Notes: generated by a model from the letters alone, not told the origin. Positions 54,001 through 59,309 are shown, counted from the first letter of the stretch. The stretch: DNA of 64,000 nt from Aphrocallistes beatrix (GCA_963281255.1 OY725489.1:7378523-7442522); one strand, 5' to 3'. Translations and numbers: made by a program.

Positions 54001-56068
54001 TTTAAACATCAGAAATACGCCTTTTACAACTTTTGGCCCCAACCCAGATCCCATTATAAATTAGCACGAGGGGGAAGCTACTTTGCGCGACCACTAGACC
54101 ATCCCCAAATTGCATGAAAATTTTATGGTGAATACTTGGTAATCAAAATAAACTATTTGAAGAGTGTGCATCTAAAGATTCAAACTTTCGAATTTTTTGG
54201 AGCACCCTAATATATATATATATATGTAACGAATTGATTAAAGAACCTGCTGAGCACAGAAAGCTGATTTTTGGTATGTGGAAACCTTTTGAATATGGCT
54301 CCACTAAGTGCTAACCTCAGACGAAAATGTCGACTCATCATGGAATTATGACGTCATTGTTACCACTCCTATAATTTGAAATTTCAGTTTTTGACTATAA
54401 CTCAGCAATTTTAGGTTATAGAAGGTTAAAATTTTAATGGAATGTGTATATTAATATTCTTCACATATGATACAACTATTGACCAATAATGATGACTCAT
54501 CATTCCGTTATTATGTCATCATTATGCATTAAAATTTGAAAAATTGACTAATTTTGTGATTTTTCGTGTGATATCGATTATAACGGTAAAACAGAGGTAT
54601 TTTAGGATGTTATCTACCTTAAAATCAATCAATGTGAGCCCAGGCCTCCTTTGGGCGCCTCTATCGAACACAAAGTGTCCGCCACCCGCGCTGCGCATGT
54701 AAGTGAAGTGTGCTTGTCTTAGATTAATGGCTAGAGAATCAAAAAGCAATCAAACTTTTCTTTGATACCTTGGCGCCCGCAAGTCGACTCTGCGGATACG
54801 CAGTGCCCGCAAGCCGCACTGCGCAAGCAAGCGAAGCGCGCTTGTTTAATAATAAAATTCCACACATCAACTTCCTATCTCCTTAACCACTTTCGGAACA
54901 ACAGCGATTAATCGATTAACTGACTCCAATCTTGATCCCAGTAAGAGAAAATATTAGCATTACATCATAAATAAATGTTGTACATAATGGATTACAAGCA
55001 TACAAATAGCAGTAAATGTGTAAAATTTCCGAATATCTTATTTTTACTTAGTAACTTACTATGAGTAGATCGATTTTGGAAGACTCCTTGCTTCAAAAGA
55101 ACTTCAACGTTGGCCAAGCTAGGATTCTCTTCACATGCCTCCCAAAGTTTTCTCTCGTTGCATTCATAAGGTAAATCTAACAAAACATTTCACTGAAGGA
55201 TTGTTGTGCAAATATTCAGTAATACAGTGGAACCTCCGTAATCCGACACCTCTGTAATCCGACATTTCTCTAAACCGACATTATTTCTGTTCACGGATCG
55301 TTTTTCTATAGAAAACAACCTCTATAATCCGACACCTCGCTATTCCGGAGTCCGACAATTTAATGATTTTCCAGTAATGCAAATTCGACCTGTATAATCC
55401 GACAATTTTTTCGGCTATCAAATAATGTCGGATTATGGAGGTTATTTTACCTCCATAATCCGACAAATTATTCTTCTTTCAAATGATGTCGGATTATGGG
55501 GGGTTATTTTATCTCTTTGATCAGACAAATTATTCGTCTGTCAAATATTGTCGGATTGTGGAAGTTATTTTACCTCCATAATCCGACATTTTGCTGATTT
55601 TCCACAAATGTCGGATTATGGAGGGTATTCGATAATCCGACAATTTGCTAATCCGACATTTTTTTGCTTTTACTCTTAAAAGATACATTTTATATTTGCC
55701 CAATCAATGTTGAGTATTTTCAGTATTGAATACAAATACAATTTTGAGAATGAAAAATTATTGGAAATTGTTAACCAATCAATTATATGACTTTTCTACT
55801 ATTTACTATTTATTATGTTTAATACTTGCATTTACTATTATTTGGGAAACTCACTTGCAATACTGAAGTTTAGTATATTGTTTAGGTAACTTTTAGCACC
55901 ATCTGTTGAACACATCTTTTTTGTAAGGCCTAGGAAATCTCCTACTGTTCTCCTGTTCTTAGCGGGCATTGGGCAATTCTTATTAACTTCAATTTGTTGT
56001 GCCAGAGGAGCAACTGATATTGATTCTTCTGAATTTGATATCGTCTCATCTGCGATAGCTTCCGCCAT
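20816..56068 (-). CDS. ankyrin-repeat TRP-like cation channel, ten exons over 35 kb
   Basis: Joined from exons 56068-55855, 55176-55060, 46162-46094 (or starting 46204), 45660-45446, 40500-40294, 39584-39350, 36015-35779, 34558-34358, 23829-22609 and 21093-20816. Phases agree at every junction (one ambiguity, exon 3 start), giving about 997 or 1011 residues. Domains: Ser/acid-rich N-terminus (1-75), ankyrin repeats (about 75-330, e.g. GNTPLHVACLEG, GQTPLHIAAQ), S1 (about 413-435), S2 (460-485), an unusually long acidic cytosolic linker (500-620), S3-S6 (about 665-845), a pore-helix-like LLLFGTRILLGEE, S6 ending FIAQLTDTYSSV, and a C-terminal coiled coil. Ankyrins followed by six helices and a short re-entrant loop fit the TRPA/TRPV-like channels of the plasma membrane. 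Subfamily and stimulus cannot be told. All introns are loaded with transposons. Confidence 0.85.
21590..21705. repeat. GATC-dense repeat in intron 9
   Basis: About ten GATC sites in 110 bp, partly arranged as inverted repeats (CGATCAATAATCGTTCGATC-like). It may be the end of a short transposon (AGGGCATTAAGATTGCGCG at the right edge). Non-coding. Confidence 0.4.
22041..22552. mobile_element. pogo-like MITE (TATAACGGCC family), second copy
   Basis: The right end GCAGGTTCGACTG precedes TA; the left end AGTGGAACCTG is followed directly by its own inverse, giving a tiny perfect hairpin. The interior matches 12438-12815 inverted. It ends only 56 bp from exon 9. Confidence 0.75.
22609..23829 (-). 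CDS. channel exon 9 (linker, S3-S6, pore)
   Basis: A 1221-nt exon between acceptor TTCCCTTTTAG and donor GTAAGTTT, phase 1/1. It starts VQKIINWLASWFG, then about 110 Glu/Ser-rich residues, then RQKLLKFIKVF, S3 with FNWLDTGG, S4-S5 (IIKLLNIYSVFGTYIRIIIL), an extracellular loop with NGT and NQT glycosylation sequons, the pore helix, and S6 (VFVFIVIVVYLNIFIAQLTD). Putting all of S3-S6 on one long exon while the rest of the gene is finely split is notable. Confidence 0.9.
23845..24106 (+). repeat. HelB 5' part, interrupted by HelA
   Basis: TTACTAGTAAAACTCGATTAATG and HelB body to TTTTAATAAAAT, where a HelA copy starts with CAAGC at 24108. The remaining HelB 3' part is not seen beyond it. Confidence 0.6.
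24108..25157 (-). mobile_element. HelA, full-length reference copy
   Basis: Both ends are clear: the tail GCGTGCTTG begins at 24108 and 5' TCTTATATATTAAAATGC ends at 25157 (1050 bp). It contains four tandem units of about 160-175 bp, each with a TTGTTTACTTTATGTATC-like start and a CCCATGTCAACCGTTGGAAG core. No ORF, so it must be mobilised by a partner elsewhere. Confidence 0.8.
25163..26085. other. palindrome fragment and unidentified stretch before mariner
   Basis: 25163-25450 is one arm of the 4205-5236 palindrome. From 25450 to 26085 there are short open frames on the plus strand (e.g. from 25911, MGVKEVRYIYPYIK...) without a recognised domain. They could be the 5' part of the integrase element found beyond the mariner. 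Confidence 0.4.
26287..27460 (+). pseudogene. mariner/maT-like transposase, disrupted
   Basis: Helix-turn-helix region (SGKSQKEILNNL; RTIKRYKDTGSVQDRPRTGR), then catalytic residues in ILFSDEKNF, LFQQDSAPAHA and SPDLNPLDYSIWE. The last two aspartates are 37 residues apart, the DD37D (maT) signature. It is broken by the hAT MITE at 26362-26525, by in-frame stops near 26646, 26728 and 27117, but catalytic residues survive, so inactivation is fairly recent. It is flanked by its own TIRs. Confidence 0.9.
26362..26525. mobile_element. 164-bp hAT MITE inside the mariner transposase
   Basis: Ends CAGGGGCG and CGCCCCTG with an exact 8-bp target duplication TTTACAGG at 26354-26361 and 26526-26533. Excision would restore the transposase frame (LIYR joined to TIKRY). 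A decayed relative lies at about 27855-27950. Confidence 0.92.
27562..28210. mobile_element. foldback-like element with minisatellite arms
   Basis: The left arm (about 27562-27860) holds eight or so units of about 35-40 bp around GGGACGGGACGGG with CCTAATTTCC. The right arm (about 28035-28205) holds the same units inverted (CCCGTCCCGTCCCAGAAATT). The centre carries a decayed copy of the 26362 hAT MITE. Terminal arms made of inverted tandem repeats define foldback elements. It adjoins the mariner's TA. Confidence 0.65.
28240..30261 (+). pseudogene. KRBA2/Ginger-like integrase element, decayed
   Basis: Fragments in changing frames along the plus strand: a Cys-pair plus TKKSIVTKPI stretch, integrase core with VDLIDMRTTPDGDYKWILYY, LTMR/CDN for the second acidic residue, and GYPQSQGSVESANKRIGG with the catalytic Glu. 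Next come a NKANLMAQRGQKRQADKLL segment, a Cys-rich module (CRGNCATRHCPCK...CNSGCHP at about 29644-29715) in another frame, and a 119+ residue C-terminal frame (to stop at 30261) containing TCPLDNFIALICPH. This order is known from integrase genes of KRBA2/SCAND3-like transposons. Several frameshifts and stops make it inactive. The N-terminal part may be split off by the mariner. Confidence 0.75.
30262..31714. other. no recognisable feature
   Basis: AT-rich sequence in intron 8 of the channel gene without long open frames, tandem arrays or matches to the repeat families of this window. It may be the decayed flank of the integrase element. Confidence 0.5.
31715..31964 (+). repeat. HelA 3' end
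   Basis: One and a half internal units and the GC-rich tail with the perfect GCGGACAC hairpin, ending GCGCGTTTG at 31964. Confidence 0.65.
32320..33939 (-). mobile_element. HelA carrying a MULE insertion
   Basis: Tail at 32320 (GCGCGCTTG on the minus strand), 5' TCTTATATATTAAAATGC ending at 33939. Three internal units remain (33180-33580). It is interrupted at 32443-33143. Confidence 0.8.
32443..33143. mobile_element. MULE-type element with transposase fragment
   Basis: Ends GTTAGGACAAATTTGCGAAA and its inverse (one gap) continue into arms rich in ACAATTATGCATAATTGT. Flanks are ATATATAT on both sides. On the minus strand (32698 to about 32560) a frame reads FSLILWNVFDEHTHCPRTNN followed by KLEGWHNKLK, matching the C-terminal RTNN-EGWH motif of MULE transposases. 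Only this motif region remains, so it is non-autonomous. Confidence 0.8.
34358..34558 (-). CDS. channel exon 8 (S1 end and S2)
   Basis: Acceptor GGTTGTTTTTAG, donor GTAAGTAT, 201 nt, phase 1/1. It encodes YALNLAATEHISVSTLYFF and S2 (LNVLRLFAELYILLFWIWIV), then the start of the cytosolic linker (EAQDRRNFLLG). Confidence 0.85.
34560..35778. other. intron 7, degenerate repeats
   Basis: Two partly repeated AAAATGAGTGCCTCCCTA-like segments (about 34650-34740), a fragment of the 4205 palindrome (35021-35060) and a HelB 5' stub in reverse at about 35578-35600. No gene seen. Confidence 0.5.
35779..36015 (-). CDS. channel exon 7 (pre-S1 and S1)
   Basis: Acceptor ACTATGTTTTAG, donor GTAAGTTG, 237 nt, phase 1/1. 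A charged cytosolic stretch (SEIVRENEKYSERQDPTGFQ, DKEMEKRGDRYLYFK) precedes S1 (TFLHTLYLLALG). Confidence 0.85.
36099..36237. mobile_element. short MITE (GGGTGGYGCCAG ends)
   Basis: GGGTGGCGCCAGGAATT at left and the inverse of AAGGGTGGTGCCAGTGG at right enclose about 140 bp with CCCGACRGGGG boxes near each end. Target duplication uncertain. Confidence 0.5.
36807..38451. mobile_element. large palindromic element (GTTTCATCGTAACTTG ends)
   Basis: The ends CTGTTTCATCGTAACTTGAT and inverse extend into arms of about 500-600 bp (e.g. GATGAACTACTAACAATATTG in both). A hAT MITE sits in the right arm. About 1.27 kb without it. No conserved ORF, so probably mobilised in trans. Confidence 0.75.
37896..38263. 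mobile_element. hAT-like MITE (GGTTAACCGG family)
   Basis: Ends CAAGGCTGGATTAGGTTAAC and inverse of CAGGGCTGGGGTTGGTTAAC. The uninterrupted left arm of the host palindrome shows the target (ATTTCCAATAAC). Flanks GTTCCAA/TTTCCAA are a near-perfect 7-bp direct repeat. Another copy lies at 47898-48266. Confidence 0.8.
39350..39584 (-). CDS. channel exon 6 (last ankyrin repeat)
   Basis: Acceptor ATACACAG, donor GTAATTTA, 235 nt, phase 0/1. It opens VLLALGAVTDLKNNMTQSP and DIAVEQNQDASLAVLIRKL, typical helix-helix ankyrin text, then leaves the repeat fold. Confidence 0.85.
39765..40015. repeat. minisatellite (GGACCAATWTTCTCTGAAAA)
   Basis: About six units of about 36 bp around CCGGACCAATATTCTCTG with GAAAAATGGTC in intron 5. 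The outer edges GTGGCGGTTCTACGGTGGG and CCATGGCCCC are GC-rich. One diverged unit also occurs inside the MULE at about 32935. The frames on either strand are by-products of the repeat. Confidence 0.7.
40294..40500 (-). CDS. channel exon 5 (two ankyrin repeats)
   Basis: Acceptor TACTTTATTAG, donor GTAAGTTC, 207 nt, phase 0/0. It encodes LLLSKDIDVNCNDHLSRTPL, FDAAYSGNSIAASILVKHGA and LATPLMSAIQGGHASTVE, two clear ankyrin units. This exon was too short and closed by splice sites to appear as a long open frame. Confidence 0.88.
40915..41155 (-). repeat. HelB fragment
   Basis: A GC-rich tail (CGCTTGCTTGCGCTGCGCG) and the first 150 bp of HelB in reverse, followed directly by another HelB tail at about 41158. 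Confidence 0.6.
41158..41822 (-). repeat. HelB with pogo MITE insertion
   Basis: Reverse HelB tail and body interrupted by the 171-bp MITE at 41265-41435. It ends at the GAATTGATTGGAGAAA segment beside a HelA 5' end. Confidence 0.65.
41265..41435. mobile_element. 171-bp pogo-like MITE (GTCGACTCCGCTTAAT)
   Basis: Ends CAGTCGACTCCGCTTAATAG and perfect inverse, TA duplications at 41263-41264 and 41436-41437. A relative lies at about 63600-63777. Confidence 0.9.
41824..43010 (+). repeat. HelA with pogo-like MITE, 3' tail lost
   Basis: Begins TCTTATATATTAAAACGC; units at 42665-43000. The sequence stops at GATTGAGTAAC before the GC-rich tail and continues as HelB text. The MITE at 42188-42659 is inside. 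Confidence 0.65.
42188..42659. mobile_element. pogo-like MITE (CGCCGTTCGCGG)
   Basis: Ends CAGGTAACTCTCGCCGTTCG and inverse of CAGGTATCCCTCGCCGTTCG, TA at both flanks. Repeated CTATTCGCG boxes inside. Non-coding. Confidence 0.85.
43085..43726. repeat. degenerate repeats and half MITE
   Basis: 43085-43135 repeats the CGGTCKAYAGACCGA palindrome also found at 21795-21815. 43190-43450 holds two diverged HelA-like units. 43555-43718 is half of a MITE related to 867-1341. Confidence 0.5.
43727..44442 (-). repeat. HelA lacking terminal hairpin
   Basis: Starts at the CGCCCTGCGG part of the tail (last 50 bp lost) and reaches an intact 5' end at 44442. Two internal units. Confidence 0.65.
44615..45015. 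mobile_element. pogo-like MITE (CAGTTATCCGAAC)
   Basis: Right end inverse CAGCAGAGCGTCAGTTATCC, left end CATTGGAACATCAGTTATCC, TA flanks. 401 bp. Confidence 0.75.
45446..45660 (-). CDS. channel exon 4 (two ankyrin repeats)
   Basis: Acceptor TTTATGTACAG; donor reads GTTAAA, a weak site, but the frame closes with TAG two codons later and the join to exon 5 gives continuous ankyrin sequence. 215 nt, phase 1/0. It encodes GSPHMISMIIERDTSLIEA, GNTPLHVACLEGYASCAGIL and GQTPLHIAAQSASEE. Confidence 0.85.
46094..46162 (-). CDS. channel exon 3 (ankyrin, start ambiguous)
   Basis: Donor GTAAGT at 46088-46093. It encodes RIFESTRPNLTRF and DTFLHCCAL, which continues in exon 4 as SGSPHMISMI to make a standard ankyrin unit (T-x-L-H-x-x-A-x-x-G). 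Two acceptors keep the phase: CTATTCTCTTGGAG (start 46162, 69 nt) or AATTGTGTAG (start 46204, 111 nt). If the exon is skipped, exons 2 and 4 still join in frame, so it could be alternatively spliced. Confidence 0.65.
46583..46766 (-). mobile_element. minimal 184-bp HelA
   Basis: An intact GC tail and an intact 5' end with nearly all internal units deleted. It shows that about 90 bp at each end is all that persists in the shortest derivatives. Confidence 0.75.
47111..47735 (+). mobile_element. HelA copy
   Basis: The 5' end reads TTTTATATATTAAAACGC (first two bases changed) and the 3' end GAAGCGCGCTTG|T. One internal unit. Confidence 0.7.
47898..48266. mobile_element. hAT-like MITE (GGTTAACCGG family), second copy
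   Basis: Ends CAAGGCTGG and CCAGCCCTG with exact 7-bp repeats TTCCAGG directly at both sides (47891-47897, 48267-48273). About 90% like 37896-38263. Confidence 0.85.
48360..48690. repeat. TATTCGGTT tandem motifs and inverted repeat
   Basis: Several ATATTCGGTTNGG and GGAACCGAATA motifs in both orientations (48365-48500), then an inverted pair (AAATTATGCCATATCC at about 48505 and GGATATGGCATAATTTAA at about 48655). Probably a degraded transposon. Confidence 0.45.
49384..49763. repeat. inverted repeat arm 1 (with 51405-51690)
   Basis: About 280 bp nearly identical to the reverse complement of 51405-51690. Each arm joins a HelB 5' end (TTTACTATTAAAACTCG). The short frame shared by both arms (MYDFLSN...TFYMSNSNQLRII) is conserved only because the DNA is nearly identical; no family recognised. 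Confidence 0.75.
49764..50249 (+). mobile_element. HelB copy
   Basis: 5' TTTACTATTAAAACTCG to a shortened tail (GAAGCGCGCTTG|T) lacking the GCGGACAC hairpin. Confidence 0.65.
50305..50812 (-). mobile_element. HelB copy
   Basis: Complete tail at 50305; the body reaches the GAATTGATTGAAGAAACTGC segment and a TA tract. The 5' terminal 25 bp are not seen. Confidence 0.65.
50831..51383 (-). mobile_element. HelB, full-length
   Basis: 553 bp with the tail at 50831 and 5' TCCTTACTATTAAAACTCG ending at 51383. Same length and structure as 3041-3592. Confidence 0.75.
51405..51690. repeat. inverted repeat arm 2
   Basis: Partner of 49384-49763. It ends abruptly next to the candidate minus-strand exon at 51693. 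Confidence 0.75.
51693..51963 (-). CDS. candidate terminal exon, unknown protein
   Basis: A strong acceptor (CTTCCTTTTACTCCAG) opens 89 codons reading EQSPCILDIDEQLRGHHER, QYGLAPVPTFGFVCIPFNRI, ...SLSEFLHLKMESDLLLRRIM... to a stop at 51693. Composition is protein-like and the acceptor is excellent, but no family is recognised and no upstream exon was found. The stop lies at the edge of the inverted repeat, so the true end may be lost. Confidence 0.45.
51970..52068 (+). CDS. candidate penultimate exon, coiled-coil protein
   Basis: Open frame KGRILLNKETPSLKYEIEEK, EKYLVRNLQALK ending in a consensus donor (AAAG|GTAAGTAT), phase 1. The left edge (acceptor CTCTGGAG at 51968-51969) is tentative. 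It joins in phase to the next entry. The preceding exons are not found, possibly separated by the repeat insertion to the left. Confidence 0.45.
52336..52400 (+). CDS. candidate terminal exon, joins 51970-52068
   Basis: Acceptor GTATTTATTTCAG, then NTEGSSPTFGVYDVFSFILK and TAG. Phase 1 in, matching the donor at 52069 across a 267-bp intron. AATAAA follows at 52523-52528. The protein family is unknown. Confidence 0.5.
52523..52528 (+). terminator. possible poly(A) signal
   Basis: AATAAA 122 nt after the stop of the plus-strand exon pair. Confidence 0.4.
52668..52835. mobile_element. short hAT-like MITE (GTTGCCGTGGGAAT)
   Basis: CAGGGTTGCCGTGGGAATGG at left, inverse TTGCCGTGGGAATG at right, with many CCCAYAGGATT and GGGATTCCC boxes. 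Related ends appear at 16200-16300. Confidence 0.6.
53595..54210. mobile_element. palindromic MITE (TTAGGGTGCTCCAAAAA ends)
   Basis: TTAGGGTGCTCCAAAAATT and its inverse enclose arms of about 270 bp (e.g. TAGCACGAGGGGGAAGCTAC opposite GTAGCCTCCCCCTCGTGCTA). Superfamily not clear from the ends. Confidence 0.75.
54211..54716 (+). repeat. HelB copy
   Basis: Starts within the TA tract before TGTAACGAATTGATTAAAGA and ends with a diverged tail (GTGTGCTTG, 54716). The extreme 5' end was lost next to the MITE. Confidence 0.6.
54720..54846 (+). repeat. HelA 3' tail
   Basis: GGCGCCCGCAAGTCGACTC... to GCGAAGCGCGCTTG|T, only the last 120 bp or so. Confidence 0.6.
55060..55176 (-). CDS. channel exon 2
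   Basis: Acceptor GTTTTGTTAG, donor GTAAGTTAC, 117 nt, phase 1/1. It encodes RKLWEACEENPSLANVEVLL and KQGVFQNRSTH, the first ankyrin helix pair. Confidence 0.85.
55225..55655. mobile_element. pogo-like MITE (TCCGACA family) in intron 1
   Basis: The left end CAGTGGAACCTCCGTAATCC follows TA. The interior is nearly identical to 16929-17397 with one unit missing; the right end has decayed. Confidence 0.8.
55855..56068 (-). CDS. channel exon 1 (start codon)
   Basis: ATG at 56068; 214 nt to donor GTGAGTTT, phase 1. It encodes MAEAIADETISNSEESISVA and a central NRRTVGDFLGLTKKM motif shared with paralogue A. The start is supported by conservation of the ATG and loss of similarity in frame upstream. 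Confidence 0.85.
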
Positions 56069-57174
56069 TTTATTTCAACGGATATTTATGCGGTACTTTC
56101 AGTTTGAACCAATTTAGACTGAATCTGCTTGATCAATAATTCGAATCAATTTCGCTACAAATAAATCTCTTGAAGTGTTAAAATTGGTTAAATAAATGTT
56201 AATATCAATTTTATACATATTTAATTGAAATTAACCTATTTTAAGCTAAAAGGAACTCCCATTTTGAAAATATTGGATTGTGACACCTCGAAACTTTTAA
56301 TATTGAGGCAACCTATAAATGGGAACCTCTCTATATAGAGCAATCCTTGGCCATATTTAATCGTTTTAATACAATGAACATAAGTAGAGAAATGGATGGT
56401 GAGGATTGGAGTAAAAAGTTTTTCTATTCGAATTAGCCTCCTTAATAGAGGGACGTGGTATGAGAGCGGTTTACTAAACACAATTTGCAACGTGTCACCA
56501 GATTGATTCTTGAATTAACCTCACTTAGACTAGTAAGCATTTTTCAGATCATCGCTGTTGGCAACATTTTGATAAAAATAGTGAGAAAATGAACGATATA
56601 GATGTACATTGGCCTAAAATTGACTAATATCACTTGAAATAACTATTTTTGGTTTTATTCAAATCCTTTTAGCTCAATGTCTTGTGATTAAGGTATAAAA
56701 TCAATAGTGGGGAATGGAGGAGTAAGTACATTTTCGCTGTCCTGAATTCGGCCACTTATGGAAGTCCTACTGTATCTTTCTAGTACCATATACTCGCTGT
56801 ATGTATATCCACAAAAGGTAACACCCTGTTTATTTATCGCTGGTAAAGCAAAATACTTAATACTTGTATTAAAGTGAATGTATGTGTATACGTATATGTA
56901 ATTATAATCCTTTTATACTGGAAAATGGTTATAGTATGCTGAGAGGTCGGTTACCAGCTTTATATCTCATTAAGTATCAAATTCATTGAAAGTAATAATT
57001 AGTCTATATGCATTGTGCTAAAACACGTATAGCAAGATGTTGTAAGTGTTTCAATATATTAGGTACAGTTTGAAACTCTATTTGCACAATGCAAAATTTA
57101 GAAAGGCTTATGTAATCTTTCTTCCTGGTAGTGACCTAATACAAAACGAAAGCTTAAAATTTACAATCAACAGA

Positions 57175-57440
57175 GTGTTCGCCTGCCGCGTAGCGCTTGC
57201 AAGCGAAGTGCGATTGTCTCAGATATGATACAACTCAAATAATGATGACTCATCATTCTGTTATGACGTCATCATTACTCATCAAAAATTGAAAAATTGT
57301 CAAATTTTGTGATTTTTCAAGTGATGTCGATTGTAACAGTAAGAAGTATTTAGGAATATTATCTACCTTATAATTAATCAATGTTAGCTTTTGTGTGCTT
57401 CTAGCGGACAAAAAGTGTCCGCCAGCTGCGCAGTGCAAGT
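57175..57440. repeat. Helitron-tail fragments flanking the duplication edge
   Basis: A tail piece (CCGCGTAGCGCTTGCAAGCG) at 57180-57217 followed by the 3' part of HelB to about 57440. Confidence 0.55.
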
Positions 57441-57708
57441 AATTGATAATTCCTTTTTAACTATCCTGTATATAGTGTTATGGTAGAGTCGCCTTCAATG
57501 AGTCATTGATAATTCATTTTATCCCAGCCTGTTGATATGTTATAAATTATGCAATGAGTTTGAATAACATTTACAACTCTGTCTACTATACATTACTGAT
57601 AATCAGAGCATTAAGCACTCCTCAAAATTAGGAGCGCGAAAATAATGGGTTATAAAATGAAATTTATCGCAAAATTCCAACAAATAAGAAAAATTATAGA
57701 TTTGGATA

Positions 57709-58299
57709 CTAATACTCGTACATTCTTTTTAAGTCAAGGATGACTCTGTGCAGATATCTTCCTGTGAGATCAGCTGCACTGATTTGTAATGGTGTGTGAA
57801 AACACACGTCAGGTGATGGAAAGGGGCATTGGAATTCGAGGAAAAATATGAGTGAGTTTATTGGAAAGGATAATTAAGCTTTTCAACTGATGTGTAATTT
57901 GATTGGTATAAACAAAAACAAGTTCCAATAGCTATACTCACCCCTCACTGATCTCGTTGTATGTGTCCAGGGGAGGTAGAGGGCGGTTAATTGTTGTGTC
58001 CAGAGCGGACTCAATGTGTACAGAAGGAGACTGTGATATATGAAAGTATTTACATCTACACAGTTCCCAGTTCCCAGCACTGTACATAAATTGAAATTTT
58101 CAACTTATTAATTATAATGACAACAACAGCAACAAAAACAACAAACATAAATGAAATAATATTTACAATGAATATTACGTTTATGATCTATATATACATC
58201 TAATTTATCCATATCCAGCCCACATGTTTTGCATCTATATTTAGCACCTTCGTTCAGGAGAACCTCCTTCTCAATATTCTTGCTCTGAAAGCAGCCCAT
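57709..58299 (-). CDS. putative N-myristoylated C2H2 zinc-finger protein, three exons
   Basis: Exon 1 from ATG 58299 (MGCFQSK, a myristoylation/palmitoylation-type start, Gly at position 2) contains one C2H2 finger, CKTC-x12-H-x4-H, and ends near 58167 (donor GTAAAT). Exon 2 lies between acceptor TTTATGTACAG (58079) and donor GTGAGT (57942); exon 3 is 57778-57709 after acceptor TTACAAATCAG. Exons 2-3 in their most protein-like frame read SPSVHIESALDTTINRPLPP, LDTYNEISEG and AADLTGRYLHRVILDLKRMY, with a YNEI SH2-type site. Exon 1 does not join this frame through the donor I favour; the frame it does join is less protein-like, so the exon 1-2 junction is unresolved. A membrane-tethered signalling adaptor is one guess. 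Confidence 0.5.
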
Positions 58300-58426
58300 T
58301 TTGAACAAATGGTAGTGAAATAATATATCGATTTAGTAAATTCAGATTCAGATTCTATAACTGTCGACTATATGTTTACTATTTTAGGTTCTTTATAAAT
58401 AACATTGCGGCGATTACAAATCATCA
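58300..58426. promoter_or_regulatory. possible bidirectional promoter
   Basis: 127 bp between the ATGs of the minus-strand finger gene and the plus-strand PHD frame, AT-rich and free of the window's repeats. TATAAATAA (58394-58402) points toward the PHD frame. Confidence 0.35.
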
Positions 58427-58579
58427 ATGGCTTGCGGTTCAAAACAAAAGAATGATGGTTGGGTAGGCTATGATATGTGCGAAGAGTGGTTTCATGGAAG
58501 ATGTGTCAGGGTAAATGATGTCAAGTTCTTGGGTGATGAACCATACTTTTGCCCAACATGCACATATAGTGTTTCTTGA
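58427..58579 (+). CDS. PHD-finger fragment, 50 residues
   Basis: MACGSKQKNDGWVGYDMCEE then WFHGRCVRVNDVKFLGDEPY and FCPTCTYSVS*. It matches the C-terminal two thirds of a PHD finger: W-x5-C-x2-WFH-x2-C ... CPTC. The Cys normally before the Asp (CD-x-C) is Tyr here and the first Cys pair is reduced to one residue, so zinc binding is probably impaired. It may be the last exon of a longer gene or a retained gene fragment. TGA at 58577-58579. Confidence 0.6.
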   Translation: MACGSKQKNDGWVGYDMCEEWFHGRCVRVNDVKFLGDEPYFCPTCTYSVS

Positions 58580-58736
58580 TAAATAATCTTAGTTCTCTCT
58601 AATCGTAAATTATAGAAGTGTATCTTGTAATTCTTTGTAGTTCTCTTTCCAAGCTGTATTATGAAGTATTAATGTTATTCAAATTATTCTTTACAATTGT
58701 TCTAAAATGTTTATTTAGTTGTTTGTTTGTTTTCTA

Positions 58737-59036
58737 TTATTGTCTAATTATAAAATTGTGAAGTAAATTCGATTTATTTGAATATTTACTTTGTTGATTC
58801 GAGTGTCCTACAAGATGTGGCATAGTGTTTAGAGGGACAGAGGTAATACACATGGTAATTTTTAGTTTGATAGTAAGAACAAAGTCTTCCACTTCTCCAG
58901 GTTTCAGTGGCGTAGGGAAAGAAGTTTTTGTAACTCCAATCTCAAGTGTTTTCATAAATTTTAACACTTCCTTAACCGCAAAATCTATTTTTGTTACAAT
59001 AATAAATTGGTTGTGAAGTTGTCTGTCACAGGACAT
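58737..59036 (-). other. conserved open frame, unidentified
   Basis: A 99-codon frame without stops, with CDRQLHNQFIIVTKIDFAVK and TSFPTPLKPGEVEDFVLTIK, then ITSVPLNTMPHLVGHS. Parts recur with stops at 62130-61960, at about 63110-63030 and at 63480-63400, all on the minus strand. This is a multi-copy, mostly decayed exon. A faint arrestin-domain-like flavour is not enough to name it. Confidence 0.35.
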
Positions 59037-59309
59037 CTCGAAACCGGCGATGTGGAGTGAGTAGTGTCAGTACTCGTGTTCTACTTTCGTATCAATTGTT
59101 CGATGAAAATTATTGTGAACATCTTTTTCTTCATTAGAAATGAAACCCTTTGAGGCACAGTGATTCTGAGACTTGTTTGGAGAGAAAAGAAGGTCGTCAT
59201 ATCCGATATGTCGTTAAATCCGAAATAACTCTAAATATGCATTATAAACCTTGATGGGCCTTAGATTTATTCATTTTTGAAATGGTCCAACACTATTGTG
59301 AGCACAAAG

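Larger units (their letters stand above)
52970..57170. repeat. segmental duplication, copy B
   Basis: Partner of 6860-11020, holding exons 1-2 of the complete channel gene. Private insertions: 53595-54210, HelB 54211-54716, HelA tail 54720-54846, and the MITE 55225-55655. The right edge is at ACAATC/AACAGAGTG where Helitron-tail text begins. Confidence 0.85.

Noticed and set aside
57722-57850. Reading 57722-57850 (minus, HTPLQISAADL...) as an ankyrin exon of the channel
   Set aside because: Exon 2 to exon 3 phases are satisfied without it, its donor phase does not fit, and the left half is a pyrimidine-rich intron ahead of a better acceptor at 57779.
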